Source: a virus. From it: a stretch of 42,929 nt of DNA. The translations under genes and the position numbers were made by a program. Positions 21,646-31,840 of this stretch are shown here, one piece after another; within the stretch, counting starts at the first letter, position 1, and the number at the start of each line of letters is the position of its first letter. The DNA lies in IMG/VR virus record IMGVR_UViG_3300031951_000376, positions 1 to 42,929 of that record, one strand, 5' to 3'. The notes below the pieces were generated by a model. That model did not search any database. It had not been told where the DNA came from and saw only the letters and a program-made list of their open reading frames with translations.

Positions 21646-24600
21646 AGTCCTCATCAAACGGGTTGATAACGTCCTCGTAGATGTCGCCGTAGCCTTCATC
21701 GAACTCACGAGCGTTCTGTAGCAACTCACTCCGCATACCTTTACTTAACGTAATCCCGTGGTACATGGTAGCGGACGTCTTAGCGTGTTGCCGCATCGAA
21801 GTGATAATCGTGTCGGCGTCAATCCCAAGTCCGGGGTGTTTCTTCTGTAGCTTCATCAAATCTTGGAGGGCCTCCTGTGCTTTGGAGGTATCGCCAAAAC
21901 GTGTTGCCACATAGAACTGTCGGAGCAGCTTAGTCTTCTTCTCGTTAACCGACTTGTCTAAACCTTTCTCGGTCGCGTTGATTTCAAGCTGGCGAGTGTA
22001 CTCTGCGGGGGCAAAACCGAACGCTTGCGCGAATACGTTCCAAGCCCCTACGTCCCCAGTAATAGGGTCACCCCGCAAGGTAGTTGTACCTTCAGTGGCG
22101 TAACGGTGGGCTTTTAGTATATTGGCGATGGCCGAGGGCAGCATAGCCTCAATACCGCGCTCGGTATGCCCTTCGGAAATAAGTTTCAAACCTCTTTCCA
22201 TGCGGCTGGCTACACCGAAAACCGGGCCGCCCATCGTCTCGGCTAACGAGGCAACAACGGAAGTAGACTCAGAGTATTTCTGGTCACGGAAGATCAAGTC
22301 ACTCAAGCCAATACGAGATGCAATATCTAGCCCAGTGGTGGCGTTGATTGCCCCGCTGTACACACCCTCACCCAAGAACTTACGGGTGGCTGTGTCGAAG
22401 TCATCTTCGTCATCATCCTTAAACATGTTGTATAGCATGGCTACCATGCCGAACATTGGCAGGCCACGTGCACCAGCAAACAATGCAGCCGAACCATATA
22501 TGCCTGCGATCTGCCGCATAGCCGCTGCGCGGGTTTGACCGTCGGCACCACGGAGAGCATCCCTAGCAGTCTTGAACAACAAGTAGTACATGGACGCGCC
22601 GTAGCGTTTGAACATGAACATAACTGCGCCTAAACCGCTTTGTGCAATCCGGGGGGCAGCAGCGGCAGATGTACCGCCATTAGTCATTTCAGTCATGTAC
22701 ACGGCATTCTCAGCCGCTTCAATCATAGCCGCTTCGTCTATCTTACGGCCACCTGCTTTCATCTTGTCCAGCTCTAGGTTGTATGCCGCGATCATTGTGA
22801 TCTGGCGGTTCATACGTTCGCCGTGATGGAAGACAAAGCCAGACGCGGCGTTGATCCGATCCAACATACTGCTTTTTGAATCAGTAACTTCTAACGTATC
22901 GTAAAGTTGTGAGCGGTTAAGCTGCCCAAGTCTGCCTGCGACGTCCGACAAAACTTTCAAACGTTTAACATCTTCAGGTGTATCTTTGGCATCGAAGTTA
23001 TAGTTATCCAAAGAAGGGGCGGCGTTGACGGTGGTCTTCTCTTTACCATCTACAGGTACAAACGTTTTAACGTCACGCTGGAACCCACTCTGAGTATAAA
23101 TACGTGTAGCGTTAGCAAGAGCTTTTGTTGCAGCTACCGTACCGTACTTACCACCAAGATAAGGAGCTACGATCAACGGTACTTGTGCCACGTTGACTAC
23201 GGCTGACGATACGTTAAAGCCCAACGTCATATTAAAACCGAACGACCTAGCAATCTTTGACCACTTAGGAATCTGTGGGCTGATAGCAAACTGAATGTGT
23301 TCGTTTAGCGCATCAACGTATGGCTTGGCATCTTCAGGCTGACCGGCGGCTCTAAACTCTTTCTCTATATCGTCACGGAGTTGCGATAACTTCGCACCAT
23401 ACTCCATGTTGGCAAGCTGGCGAGAGATGCTAATAGTCTTCTGGCGCAGCGCACGAACCGCATCTTCCTTAAAGCCCAACGTACCTTTACGTGCTTGGAA
23501 AGCTTTAGCGAATGAAGTCTCTGGCAGCGTAGACAAGAAGAACCGCATAACTTCTTCGGTTACGTCCGCGTTTACCTTGTTGGCTTCTAGCGTTTTCAGT
23601 ACGCCGTTGATAAACGACGTGGGCGGGGCATTACGGTAGTTAATGCTGGATAGGTTAGCAAACTTCTGGACGTTCGTAGCGCCAGCAGCTTCGTACTCTT
23701 TTATTGCCCGCTCACGCCCGCGCTTGGTTTCAAACGCCTCCACATACAGTTCCATCGTATTAGTACGTGGGTTCTTGGCGTGGTACGACAGCCAGTACTG
23801 ACCTTCACGGGTCAGCGGGAAGTATGGATCGAGTCCACCCCGTTCCGCCAAGCGGCTATAGATTTCGGTCTTGACAGCTTTTGCGCGTTCTTTGTCTTCA
23901 GTAGTGGCATCAATACGAGCATTAACAATACGTACAATCTCATCGTACAACTTCTTGTACGTGTCCCGCATAGTCTTATACAGCGCTACACCGTCAGGGC
24001 CAATAGCCTTGAGGTTGGCTTGCATTGCATCCCACTCTTTTTGCTGTTCTGGTTCTTTGTACGCGTCTCTTGGCTTGGTTGGGTCAACTTGTGCCAGCGT
24101 ACTATCGTAGACAGTGGCGTTAAACGCATCGAGCTTGCCGGGGTTTTTGGTAGCCCATGTCTCAACTTTAGCCAGAATCGGTTCAATAGACTGATTACGT
24201 AAGCTTTCGCTTCCCGCACGTTCAGACACTAAGCGATCTACCAGTGGGGCTTTTGGTATATAGGTCTTAGCTACGTCAACGAGCGCGTGCAAAGGTAGTG
24301 CAGAACGCACAATATCTTTTACTTTATCAGATACTTTTCCGGTCAAGAACTCATGGATACCGTCTATGTTCTCTTGTAGGCGGGGGGAGTTCAAGTACGC
24401 CGCGTCTAGGTTCTTAAACACTTGCCCGCTGTTACCTGTAACAGATGCCATGTACAACGCACCAGCGTTACGCCTATCAGGAGCCGGAGCCAATATAGAA
24501 ATAACTAAATCGTCTGTAGCATCTAATGCCGAACCTAATGGTTTGGTATCCATGCCGACCATGCGACGCAGGAAGTTACCAATCGTATTTACAAACCGCT

Positions 24601-27600
24601 GCCATGCAGTGATCTTGTCGCCTTTAGGATTGATAGCTTGCAGTTTGGCTTGGAACTCAGGGTTCGACATAGCCTCAGATACAAACTCATCCAAAGATGT
24701 TGCACCGTATGCAGTATCAAGCCAACCCTTAACATCATTATAAAGTTGGGTTAGTTGCTTGGTAACAGGATGTGACTTGTTTGCGAGTGTGTTTGACGTA
24801 GCTGCGTGGACTGCCTCATGCAAGAACGTATGCACATTGAGGCCAGTGCTTTCGCTTAAACTAATCGTGTTTGTCTTAGGATCATACATACCCGCAACAG
24901 ACTGACCAGATTCATTCTTTAAGTTCTTAACGAACTTAACTTTAGTCTTACCGATTACACCTGCCAACTTATCTGCAACAGTAGACGCACGGCCTAGATT
25001 CTGGTTAGCGATAATACGTAGAGCTTCAAGTACATTACCGGCGCGTAGCGCGTCAACCGCAGCAGGGTGCAGTTGGCGAGTTAATTCAGCACTAACAAGT
25101 AGATCAAATTCATCAGGCGGCTCAACAGACTCTTTTTCTGCGCGAGCTATGTTTTGTTGCTTGTTAAACTTAGCAAGCGCAACCGCAGCTTTAGATTCAG
25201 TAGTAACAAAGTAATGCTCAAGACGTTTGATCAGCGCCGCTTGGTCAGCTTCACTTAATGACTCGTAGAACGCCTTACCAAACTTACCGCCAGTACCGGG
25301 GGCAAAGTCGCCTTCAGTACCGAATTTGACCTTTTCAAACATTTTGCCAGCTAAAAGGTCGCTCGTTATACGGCGTAGTTCGGCTGCCGCATTTTTCTGT
25401 GGGTACGAAGCGTTGTATATATCGGCAGCAAGGAAGTCGATAGCTTTGGCTTTGTCCTCACCAGCCACTGCCATATAGGCGTAGGTGGCTAGTTTTTGCA
25501 TAGGGTTCTTAGCTGCCTTTGGCTTCTCTTCTTTCTTCTCCGTTGGCTTGGTTTCTTTTGGTTTGGAAGGTTTAGATTCTTTTTTCTCTTCTTTCAGTGC
25601 AGCAAGCTTCTTTCCTTTTCCAGTTTTAGGCTGTGTAGTAACATCTCCAGCGCCGCCCACTCCATCACTTGGAGGTGTTGTAGTTCCTTCGGTACCTCCG
25701 GGAACTCCTGTTCCAGTATCAGCAGTGCTAGTTCCAGTTGGGGTAGGCTTAGGTTTGGTAGTTGGAACATTTTTAGTCTCCTGTTTAAGCACTCCACCTT
25801 TAGGGCCAAACATCTCACCCTGTGTGCGGAACAAGGGAGAAGCTAATAGATTTTGTAGCTTAGTACGTGTACCCGCAGCAATTCTTGGATTCTCCATGTA
25901 CTGCTGGAATTCCTGCCGGATAAGTTCACGATCCGCAGCCACGCTGAAGTCTTTACCTTCTAGCCTCTGCCGCAGCGGCGCGGCTTTAGTAATTCCTAAG
26001 ATGTCAAAGTGCTTTTGCGCAAGCGGTGCGGGGGCTTCTGGTTGTTCTTCGACCGCAGCAGGAACTTTAGGTTTAGGTACTCCGGGCAGTTGTAGCTGCT
26101 CTGGCTGACGTACCTTAGCTTGTTTCTCCTTGACCTCGCCTTGAAGCTGGGCCTCAGTCTCAGTTGACGGAGCGGAAGGCTCTACCTCCGGGGCTTCAGG
26201 TTCGGCTTTACGTACATCGTATGCACGTTGTATCAGATTGCGTTCACGCTCAGTAAATTGTGTGTTTGGGTATCCAGCTTTAAGAAGCGCTCCTTTGAAT
26301 TCGCCGGGGATGTTTTTAATTTGGGCGTCTTCTATGATCGGCAACAACAGGGCAAGACGCTTTTCTTCAGCAGTCTTAACCTCAGAAGCCTTCAACCTAC
26401 CATCTAGTTCGGCTAGGTCAGATTCAAATTTGAGGCGCTCCTGCTCTTGTTTAGCCGCATTGGCCTCACGTACCCTCTGGAGTTCCGCTTCGTTTTTAGC
26501 CGCAACTTCGGGGGCGATCTTTTCCGTCCGCATCATCTCTTCGATCTGCGCTGTTTCTGCTTGATCGACTAGATCGGGTTGCTGCATCGTGCGGGTTTCT
26601 TCCGCAGGGGGCGTAGCAAACAAGTCGCCCTGTCCGGGCTGTCCGTATTGTTCGGTTTTTATTTCTGGTACAGGAGCCTGCTCTTGTGTAAACAACTCAC
26701 CCTGTGTACCAACAGGGGGCGGCGCAGGGGGCATAGCTGCCGTTTCAGCAGCGCGTAATTCACTTGGGAACAAGTCACCCTGTGTTGCGGTAGGCGGCAG
26801 GCCCGCCGGTGGAGGTTGTTCACCTACTGGTTCTTGTCCTCCGGTAGTACCACGTCCATACCTACCACGCCGACCAATCGCAGCATCAACCAACAAGCTC
26901 GCCAACGCACCAACGCCAGCACCGTACGCGCCTTCTTCGCCAGACCCGGCAAGGATAGGCTGACTTGGGTCGTATATACCTTTAGCGATAAGGTTTTGCG
27001 CAACCCTTTGCGCGGCTTCCGTAGCACCTTCAACGCCACCTTTAACTAGAGCGCGTTTAATGAAGTTACCTGCTACCCGAAGTTCAGGAGCAACAACGTC
27101 TATCAGACCGGGCGCAATACCCAGCGCCGTAGCAAGACCACGTTCTTCCCCAAAAACACCTTTAGCTTCCGCAGCTTGTCTAGCTTCACCTGCACCCGCT
27201 GCACCTGCCACACCAACGGAGGCAAGCCTAGCCGCAGGGCCGAGCGCACCAAGCATGAAGAACGGGATGGTTGAGCCAAGTCCCTGACCAATGTTGCGGC
27301 CTATCGTGTCTTCGTACCCAGCTTCAGGGGCAAACGGATCAGACACCGACTTGACTATGTCATGTAGTTTAGAGCGGGCAGCTTTTTCTAAATCTTCAGG
27401 CAGCAACGCGGCAATACCTGCACCCGCAGTTTCTACCAAACCCGCCGCGCCGGGGATGATACCTTTAAAAGCTTCTTTGACTTGCCCACCAACGGTAGGT
27501 TCTTTGGGCGGTTCTGGTATGGGCTGACGCAAAGCAGCTATTTCTGCTTGTATCTTGGCGTACCTATCTTGCTGGGTTTGTTTTTGTACCGCCCGGATCA

Positions 27601-27679
27601 GGTCTTCTTGACGAGCGTTTTCAGGCCCGGTGATTCGGTATACCGCACCATCGGGGGCAGTGATCTGATAGACCGCCAT
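21644..27679 (-). CDS. giant virion-associated polyvalent-type protein with HEAVH motif, 2011 aa
   Basis: A probable internal virion protein ejected with the DNA. Residues 60-270 are Gly/Ala-rich with membrane-active-looking helices. Residues 270-720 are a long low-complexity Pro/Glu/Lys region carrying QG(D/E)(L/M)F at 300-304, 326-330, 350-354 and 620-624. HEAVH (954-958), preceded by a strand-like segment, is a zinc metallopeptidase signature. About 1470-1930 is hydrophobic and helical and resembles the C-terminal domain of large polyvalent proteins (LPD38 type, from memory). ATG 27679 follows AGAGG. It is the last gene of the leftward late unit, in the position of the large internal proteins of podoviruses. 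Enzymatic activity is untested inference. Confidence 0.75.
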   Translation of the reverse strand: MAVYQITAPDGAVYRITGPENARQEDLIRAVQKQTQQDRYAKIQAEIAALRQPIPEPPKEPTVGGQVKEAFKGIIPGAAGLVETAGAGIAALLPEDLEKAARSKLHDIVKSVSDPFAPEAGYEDTIGRNIGQGLGSTIPFFMLGALGPAARLASVGVAGAAGAGEARQAAEAKGVFGEERGLATALGIAPGLIDVVAPELRVAGNFIKRALVKGGVEGATEAAQRVAQNLIAKGIYDPSQPILAGSGEEGAYGAGVGALASLLVDAAIGRRGRYGRGTTGGQEPVGEQPPPAGLPPTATQGDLFPSELRAAETAAMPPAPPPVGTQGELFTQEQAPVPEIKTEQYGQPGQGDLFATPPAEETRTMQQPDLVDQAETAQIEEMMRTEKIAPEVAAKNEAELQRVREANAAKQEQERLKFESDLAELDGRLKASEVKTAEEKRLALLLPIIEDAQIKNIPGEFKGALLKAGYPNTQFTERERNLIQRAYDVRKAEPEAPEVEPSAPSTETEAQLQGEVKEKQAKVRQPEQLQLPGVPKPKVPAAVEEQPEAPAPLAQKHFDILGITKAAPLRQRLEGKDFSVAADRELIRQEFQQYMENPRIAAGTRTKLQNLLASPLFRTQGEMFGPKGGVLKQETKNVPTTKPKPTPTGTSTADTGTGVPGGTEGTTTPPSDGVGGAGDVTTQPKTGKGKKLAALKEEKKESKPSKPKETKPTEKKEEKPKAAKNPMQKLATYAYMAVAGEDKAKAIDFLAADIYNASYPQKNAAAELRRITSDLLAGKMFEKVKFGTEGDFAPGTGGKFGKAFYESLSEADQAALIKRLEHYFVTTESKAAVALAKFNKQQNIARAEKESVEPPDEFDLLVSAELTRQLHPAAVDALRAGNVLEALRIIANQNLGRASTVADKLAGVIGKTKVKFVKNLKNESGQSVAGMYDPKTNTISLSESTGLNVHTFLHEAVHAATSNTLANKSHPVTKQLTQLYNDVKGWLDTAYGATSLDEFVSEAMSNPEFQAKLQAINPKGDKITAWQRFVNTIGNFLRRMVGMDTKPLGSALDATDDLVISILAPAPDRRNAGALYMASVTGNSGQVFKNLDAAYLNSPRLQENIDGIHEFLTGKVSDKVKDIVRSALPLHALVDVAKTYIPKAPLVDRLVSERAGSESLRNQSIEPILAKVETWATKNPGKLDAFNATVYDSTLAQVDPTKPRDAYKEPEQQKEWDAMQANLKAIGPDGVALYKTMRDTYKKLYDEIVRIVNARIDATTEDKERAKAVKTEIYSRLAERGGLDPYFPLTREGQYWLSYHAKNPRTNTMELYVEAFETKRGRERAIKEYEAAGATNVQKFANLSSINYRNAPPTSFINGVLKTLEANKVNADVTEEVMRFFLSTLPETSFAKAFQARKGTLGFKEDAVRALRQKTISISRQLANMEYGAKLSQLRDDIEKEFRAAGQPEDAKPYVDALNEHIQFAISPQIPKWSKIARSFGFNMTLGFNVSSAVVNVAQVPLIVAPYLGGKYGTVAATKALANATRIYTQSGFQRDVKTFVPVDGKEKTTVNAAPSLDNYNFDAKDTPEDVKRLKVLSDVAGRLGQLNRSQLYDTLEVTDSKSSMLDRINAASGFVFHHGERMNRQITMIAAYNLELDKMKAGGRKIDEAAMIEAAENAVYMTEMTNGGTSAAAAPRIAQSGLGAVMFMFKRYGASMYYLLFKTARDALRGADGQTRAAAMRQIAGIYGSAALFAGARGLPMFGMVAMLYNMFKDDDEDDFDTATRKFLGEGVYSGAINATTGLDIASRIGLSDLIFRDQKYSESTSVVASLAETMGGPVFGVASRMERGLKLISEGHTERGIEAMLPSAIANILKAHRYATEGTTTLRGDPITGDVGAWNVFAQAFGFAPAEYTRQLEINATEKGLDKSVNEKKTKLLRQFYVATRFGDTSKAQEALQDLMKLQKKHPGLGIDADTIITSMRQHAKTSATMYHGITLSKGMRSELLQNAREFDEGYGDIYEDVINPFDED

Positions 27680-27688
27680 GAGCGCCTC

Positions 27689-29941
27689 TTATTTAACTCG
27701 TTCTACTTTAAACCCACTTACGTCTGCACCGTCGCCGCCAATCATTAATTTTTCAAAGCGGTCATTGATCTCCATGTTCTTAAGCTCAATTGTTTTTTCC
27801 AGTGCTTTTATGTCTGCCGTCTGCTGCGGAGTTAACTTACCACCACTTAGAGTGTTGTAATCTGCTTGCATCTTAGCTAACGCTGTCTGCAATGGGGTTA
27901 TGACTGCACGTAAAGTTTGTGCTCTTGCAGCCTCCAGCCGTGCTTGGCGCAGCCCTTCATTCTGGACTTTAGTAGCCGCCAGTTGTGCGTCACGAAGCAT
28001 CTCGTTAGAGCGTATAGTAGCGTCGTTAGTCAGTCGCGCAGTCTCTGCGGACATACCACGGCCTAGCGCCAATCCAGCTTCAGTTAGGGCTTTCTCTTGC
28101 TGTCCTTCATACTCTTTACGTGCGCCAGTTTGTGCGCCGTATGTGCCTTTCTTAACGTCCAAACCAATATTGGCTAGTTCGTCCTTAGCTTTGTTAGCTT
28201 CGATCAGACGTTGGCGCAAAACATCAGCATTACGACGTTCAGCCGCAAGTCCAGCGCTACCAGCAGAACCAAGAGCTTGTTGCCACGAACTACCTCTAGC
28301 GCCCAACAAAGCTTCTATGGTTTCGTTCTCACGCTCACGTTTAGCCCGTTCAGCGTCGAGTGCCTCAAGTCCAGCAAGGCGTTTGGCGGCGTCCGCAGCA
28401 TTCCGTTCAGTAGGTACGCCTACTTGTTGGTAGTACTCAATACCACGCTGGCGGGCCATCTCTTCTGGGTCAACACCTAGCCGCTGCCCAAGAACTTTGT
28501 TTTGCTGTGCGGCAAGAGTTTTATATTCTCTAGGTACAACCGAGGTAATACCTCCCACTGGGGTAGGAGCCGGAGCCGGTACAGGAGGGGCTTCAGGTGC
28601 AGGGGGCGCAGGAGGTACCGCCATCGCACGAACAGACTCCTCAGTAACAGGCTGACCTGCTGTCGGATCTACTTCACGCCCCACCATACCTTCAGGATAC
28701 GGCATTGATTTTCGTTGGTCGTTAGCAACGCCCGGTTCCGGGTAAGGCATGGATTTAGGCGGTACAGGAGTTTCTAGTTTAGGTTTACCCTGCAATACGT
28801 CTAGTATAGGGTTAGGTTCGTATGGCTGACCTTTTTTAACTGTACGCTGGTACGGTTTAGGTTCAGGGCCATACATGTACACACCTTCTGGGCTATACAC
28901 GGCTTCCTCTTCCACCGGAGCCGGAGCTTTTAGTTTTGCTCCTCTACCCGTATCCAAGGGAGGTAGTTGCTGTAAGCCGTTTTTATCGCCAGCGTAAGCC
29001 GACGGGAACAAAGACGTAATGCCTTCTGCTAACTTCTCACCAAGACCCTTCTCTTGCTGTGCCATATACGTTTTAACCCGTGGAATATACGCACGGGTTT
29101 CAGCAGGAAGCTTGGTGCGGTCGCCGCCAGCAGCGAGCCACTTGTTCACGTTACCCGGCCCCCAGTTGTAGGCAGCCAAGGCTAGGTCAACATCTTTGTA
29201 CTTACGTAACATCGCATCAAGGTACTCTTTACCGACGCGCTCGTTTTCTTCTGGGCTATTATCACGTGCCGGACGTACGCCAAAGCCCGGGTCACGCGAA
29301 GTTTTAGGCATAACTTGAGCCGCGCCCTGTGCGCCTTTTTTGGAGGTTAGTACGTTGCCTTTGGTATCAAGATGTTTACCACGACTTTCGGCTTGGATTA
29401 CAGCCGGGAACAGACGATCAATTAAGCGCTTACGTTTAGCAGCCTCCTCGTCTTCAATCCCTTTATTGCCGCCTTTAACAAACGCAACGATGCCGCCAGC
29501 AGCCATACCCCCTTGGTCTTCGTTTCTTTCGTACTCTGCCGAGTCTGGGAAGTCTAAAATGCCACCCGCAGCCATAGCTTTAGTGGGCATCAATCCGGGC
29601 GCAGGCAGGCCAGCCACACCTTGCTCTTGAGTTTGTACCGCTTGCTGAAGAGCTTTTTGTTTCTCTATAGCTTCTTGCTGCATGGTGCCTGCAAGCTGCT
29701 GTTGTATTTCTTGCTTGGTTCTACCTACAACTTCTTGCTGAAGTTGTTGTGCAATAGGCGGCCTTTTACCTGTCTGCGCCATTCGGAGTTTCATCTCACG
29801 ATCTTTGGCGTCCATCTCGGACTTAATTTTTTGAAGTGCGAGCAAGTCTATTAGCTGTTGGCTGACAGCATACTTCTGCTGAAGTGCTTGAGGGTTACCT
29901 CTGTAGGCGGCTACAGTCTCTTCAACTCGTGGATCGATCAT
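27689..29941 (-). CDS. virion lytic transglycosylase (SLT domain), 750 aa
   Basis: An SLT-type lytic transglycosylase domain spans about residues 175-295: catalytic E185 in VIQAESRG, GAQGAAQVMP (203-212), ALAAYNWGPGNV (254-265) and AYIPRV. It would open a local hole in peptidoglycan during DNA ejection, as T7 gp16 does. The N-terminal 110 residues are Gln-rich helix; residues 123-158 carry AAGGILDF and AAGGIVAFVKGG. A Pro-rich linker (about 305-470) leads to long coiled-coil helices to the end. ATG 29941 follows AAGGAAT. It sits next to the giant virion protein, supporting a shared ejection role. Confidence 0.87.
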   Translation of the reverse strand: MIDPRVEETVAAYRGNPQALQQKYAVSQQLIDLLALQKIKSEMDAKDREMKLRMAQTGKRPPIAQQLQQEVVGRTKQEIQQQLAGTMQQEAIEKQKALQQAVQTQEQGVAGLPAPGLMPTKAMAAGGILDFPDSAEYERNEDQGGMAAGGIVAFVKGGNKGIEDEEAAKRKRLIDRLFPAVIQAESRGKHLDTKGNVLTSKKGAQGAAQVMPKTSRDPGFGVRPARDNSPEENERVGKEYLDAMLRKYKDVDLALAAYNWGPGNVNKWLAAGGDRTKLPAETRAYIPRVKTYMAQQEKGLGEKLAEGITSLFPSAYAGDKNGLQQLPPLDTGRGAKLKAPAPVEEEAVYSPEGVYMYGPEPKPYQRTVKKGQPYEPNPILDVLQGKPKLETPVPPKSMPYPEPGVANDQRKSMPYPEGMVGREVDPTAGQPVTEESVRAMAVPPAPPAPEAPPVPAPAPTPVGGITSVVPREYKTLAAQQNKVLGQRLGVDPEEMARQRGIEYYQQVGVPTERNAADAAKRLAGLEALDAERAKRERENETIEALLGARGSSWQQALGSAGSAGLAAERRNADVLRQRLIEANKAKDELANIGLDVKKGTYGAQTGARKEYEGQQEKALTEAGLALGRGMSAETARLTNDATIRSNEMLRDAQLAATKVQNEGLRQARLEAARAQTLRAVITPLQTALAKMQADYNTLSGGKLTPQQTADIKALEKTIELKNMEINDRFEKLMIGGDGADVSGFKVERVK

Positions 29942-29950
29942 AGTAATTCC

Positions 29951-30760
29951 TTAGCCCGGAGGGGTTGTTGTTTTTGGCCCAAAGAACATATCCCATAGTT
30001 TCTGTGCGCCGCCAGCAGCGTTCATCAATTCAGTCAGTGCGCTAGGCGGTTGGTACGAGTAGTTCTGGGTCGCAACCGGCAAGCCCTGCAATAGTGACTG
30101 CTGGTACTGTACTTTCTTGAAGGGGTCGTCACGTGCGGCTTCGAACTCTTTACGACGTGCGGCAATATCTTCAGACTCAATAGCACGTTGCGTAGCTCCA
30201 AGATCAGCTTGTTTCTGTAACGCCGCAAGGCCGTACTGGTTTATTTGGTTCTGCTGCTCTACAGCTCTGTCGTAGGCTGTGGCGTAACCTTTACCAGTAA
30301 TATCAGCGATCTGTTGGTTCAAATTACGCTGCGCCTCAGACTCCATTAAAGCTTGGCGTGAACCACCAAACGCGCCAGTTTGAGCAAGGCGTCCAGCATT
30401 TTGAGCGCGTATCAGTTCGGCTTGGCGGTTGGCCTCGTTGATCTGGGGCTGCAAAGAAGCCATCAAATACGGGTTCATCAACTGCTGGATACGGGTAGCG
30501 TCAAACCCGCCCATTTGGTTAGTAGGTACAGTCAACCCAGCTAGACCAGAAAAAGCTTTAGTTTGCAGTTCCGATGGCCCTGCTGTAAGCGACCCGCCGT
30601 AACCTTGGTATGGGGTATTGGACAGCGCTTGACCTTTAGCCAGCATGTCCGTTACGTATGGGCCTACCCAGTTAGATAGGGATGATTCCTGCCCTGTAAG
30701 GGAGCCAGTTAAATCGCCGGGGTTTGTAGTCCCAGTGCTTCCAGTTGTACCGTTAGCCAT
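29951..30760 (-). CDS. probable internal/injection virion protein, 269 aa
   Basis: ATG 30760 follows GAGGT. The N-terminus is Gly/Thr-rich; residues about 95-215 are long, Ala/Gln-rich helices (NPYLMASLQPQINEANRQA) of a kind I know from phage internal or tail-assembly proteins. No enzymatic motif. Its place between the transglycosylase and other late genes suggests an ejection or tail-channel component. Family assignment is from general appearance only. Confidence 0.65.
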   Translation of the reverse strand: MANGTTGSTGTTNPGDLTGSLTGQESSLSNWVGPYVTDMLAKGQALSNTPYQGYGGSLTAGPSELQTKAFSGLAGLTVPTNQMGGFDATRIQQLMNPYLMASLQPQINEANRQAELIRAQNAGRLAQTGAFGGSRQALMESEAQRNLNQQIADITGKGYATAYDRAVEQQNQINQYGLAALQKQADLGATQRAIESEDIAARRKEFEAARDDPFKKVQYQQSLLQGLPVATQNYSYQPPSALTELMNAAGGAQKLWDMFFGPKTTTPPG

Positions 30761-30768
30761 GTTTTACC

Positions 30769-31839
30769 TCACGCGGGTATATATTTGTTCGGGTCAATTT
30801 GCTTGCCTTGCTTCTTAGTGCCTGTGCGGGCTTGGCGTACTTTGTCCATCATGGCGTAGAGCCGCTGTGCGCCAGCTTCAGAGTTGCCATTACCCAGATG
30901 ACTCACTACGTCCGCAGGTACAACAAACTCGCCGTGGCTTAGTGCAGCAGGCTGCCCGCCATCAATCTTGGTACGTAGTTTGTCAGCCATACCATCAGTA
31001 CCGCCGCGTAGATACGTACCTTGTTTTAAGTTTGCCAAACCACCCGTTGCCATTGTAGTTACCGGCATTACCGGCTTTGGGTTTAGAGCCTCCAAACCTT
31101 TAGCTTGTGCCTGTGTAGCGGCTTGCGCTGCGGCAGCTTTGTCAGGGGTGGCGTATACAAGATCAGAGAAGTAAACGCGGTTAGGGTCACCCGCTTTAGT
31201 CGGCGCAAACGCCCCAGCTACTGGGCTACGTACCGCTTGATAAGTTGGTATCTTGCCTTGGTATCCGCGAGGTTGGCTGCTAGTACTTTTATCTCCTAGC
31301 CAGCCCATACTTTTAGCGGCGGACAACATCCCTGCACCAGCACCCACTACCTTCTTCCAATTAACGTTACCTTTGTCATCAGTAAACGTTTTCTTTAGGA
31401 GGTCAATACCCGCGCTACCCAGTTTAGCTAACGTACCTCTGTTAGAAGTGGGGTCATAAACTAACGCCCCATTATGGTAGTACTTACCATCGGGAGATAT
31501 GGCAGTGCCGTTGTCGTAGTACTTCCACCCATATCCGGCTTCGCCTTCTTTGGCGAGGTTAGGGATTTCGGAAGTAGTGCTTGAATCAAAGTCCTCAAGC
31601 CCAGATAGATCAAATCCTTCGGTGTCAAACCAACTTGAGTCGCCTGTATCCGCGCCACCGCTTAAAGCTTCAGTGTCGAGGTAATCAAAACCGGGGGCGT
31701 ACCCGTAGTCGCCGCCAAGATCGCCGATGTTGTAGTAGTCGCCTAAATCTAAATCGGCTATGCCGCCGCTACCAGAATCATAGGTATACACGGGGTCAGA
31801 ATCAATTCTAAAATCGTAACTCAGCTCTTCATCATCCAT
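30769..31839 (-). CDS. virion structural protein with GGTDGM...GEFVVPADVV domain, 356 aa
   Basis: ATG 31839 follows AAGGGG, next to the stop of the upstream gene. The first 100 residues are Asp/Tyr/Gly-rich and strongly acidic. The C-terminal 75 carry GGTDGMADKL, AALSHGEFVVPADVVS and LGNGNSEAGAQRL, a recurrent domain near the C-termini of phage structural proteins. A TGGLANLKQG motif just before it resembles the AxGGIVxF motif of neighbouring virion proteins. Likely a virion component; role not known. Confidence 0.7.
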   Translation of the reverse strand: MDDEELSYDFRIDSDPVYTYDSGSGGIADLDLGDYYNIGDLGGDYGYAPGFDYLDTEALSGGADTGDSSWFDTEGFDLSGLEDFDSSTTSEIPNLAKEGEAGYGWKYYDNGTAISPDGKYYHNGALVYDPTSNRGTLAKLGSAGIDLLKKTFTDDKGNVNWKKVVGAGAGMLSAAKSMGWLGDKSTSSQPRGYQGKIPTYQAVRSPVAGAFAPTKAGDPNRVYFSDLVYATPDKAAAAQAATQAQAKGLEALNPKPVMPVTTMATGGLANLKQGTYLRGGTDGMADKLRTKIDGGQPAALSHGEFVVPADVVSHLGNGNSEAGAQRLYAMMDKVRQARTGTKKQGKQIDPNKYIPA

Positions 31840-31840
31840 A

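Noticed and set aside
25485-26108. 207-codon plus-strand frame opposite the giant virion gene
   Set aside because: It mirrors the low-complexity Pro/Glu/Lys part of the minus-strand gene; Ser/Val/Gly-rich composition and no ribosome site mark it as an antisense shadow.
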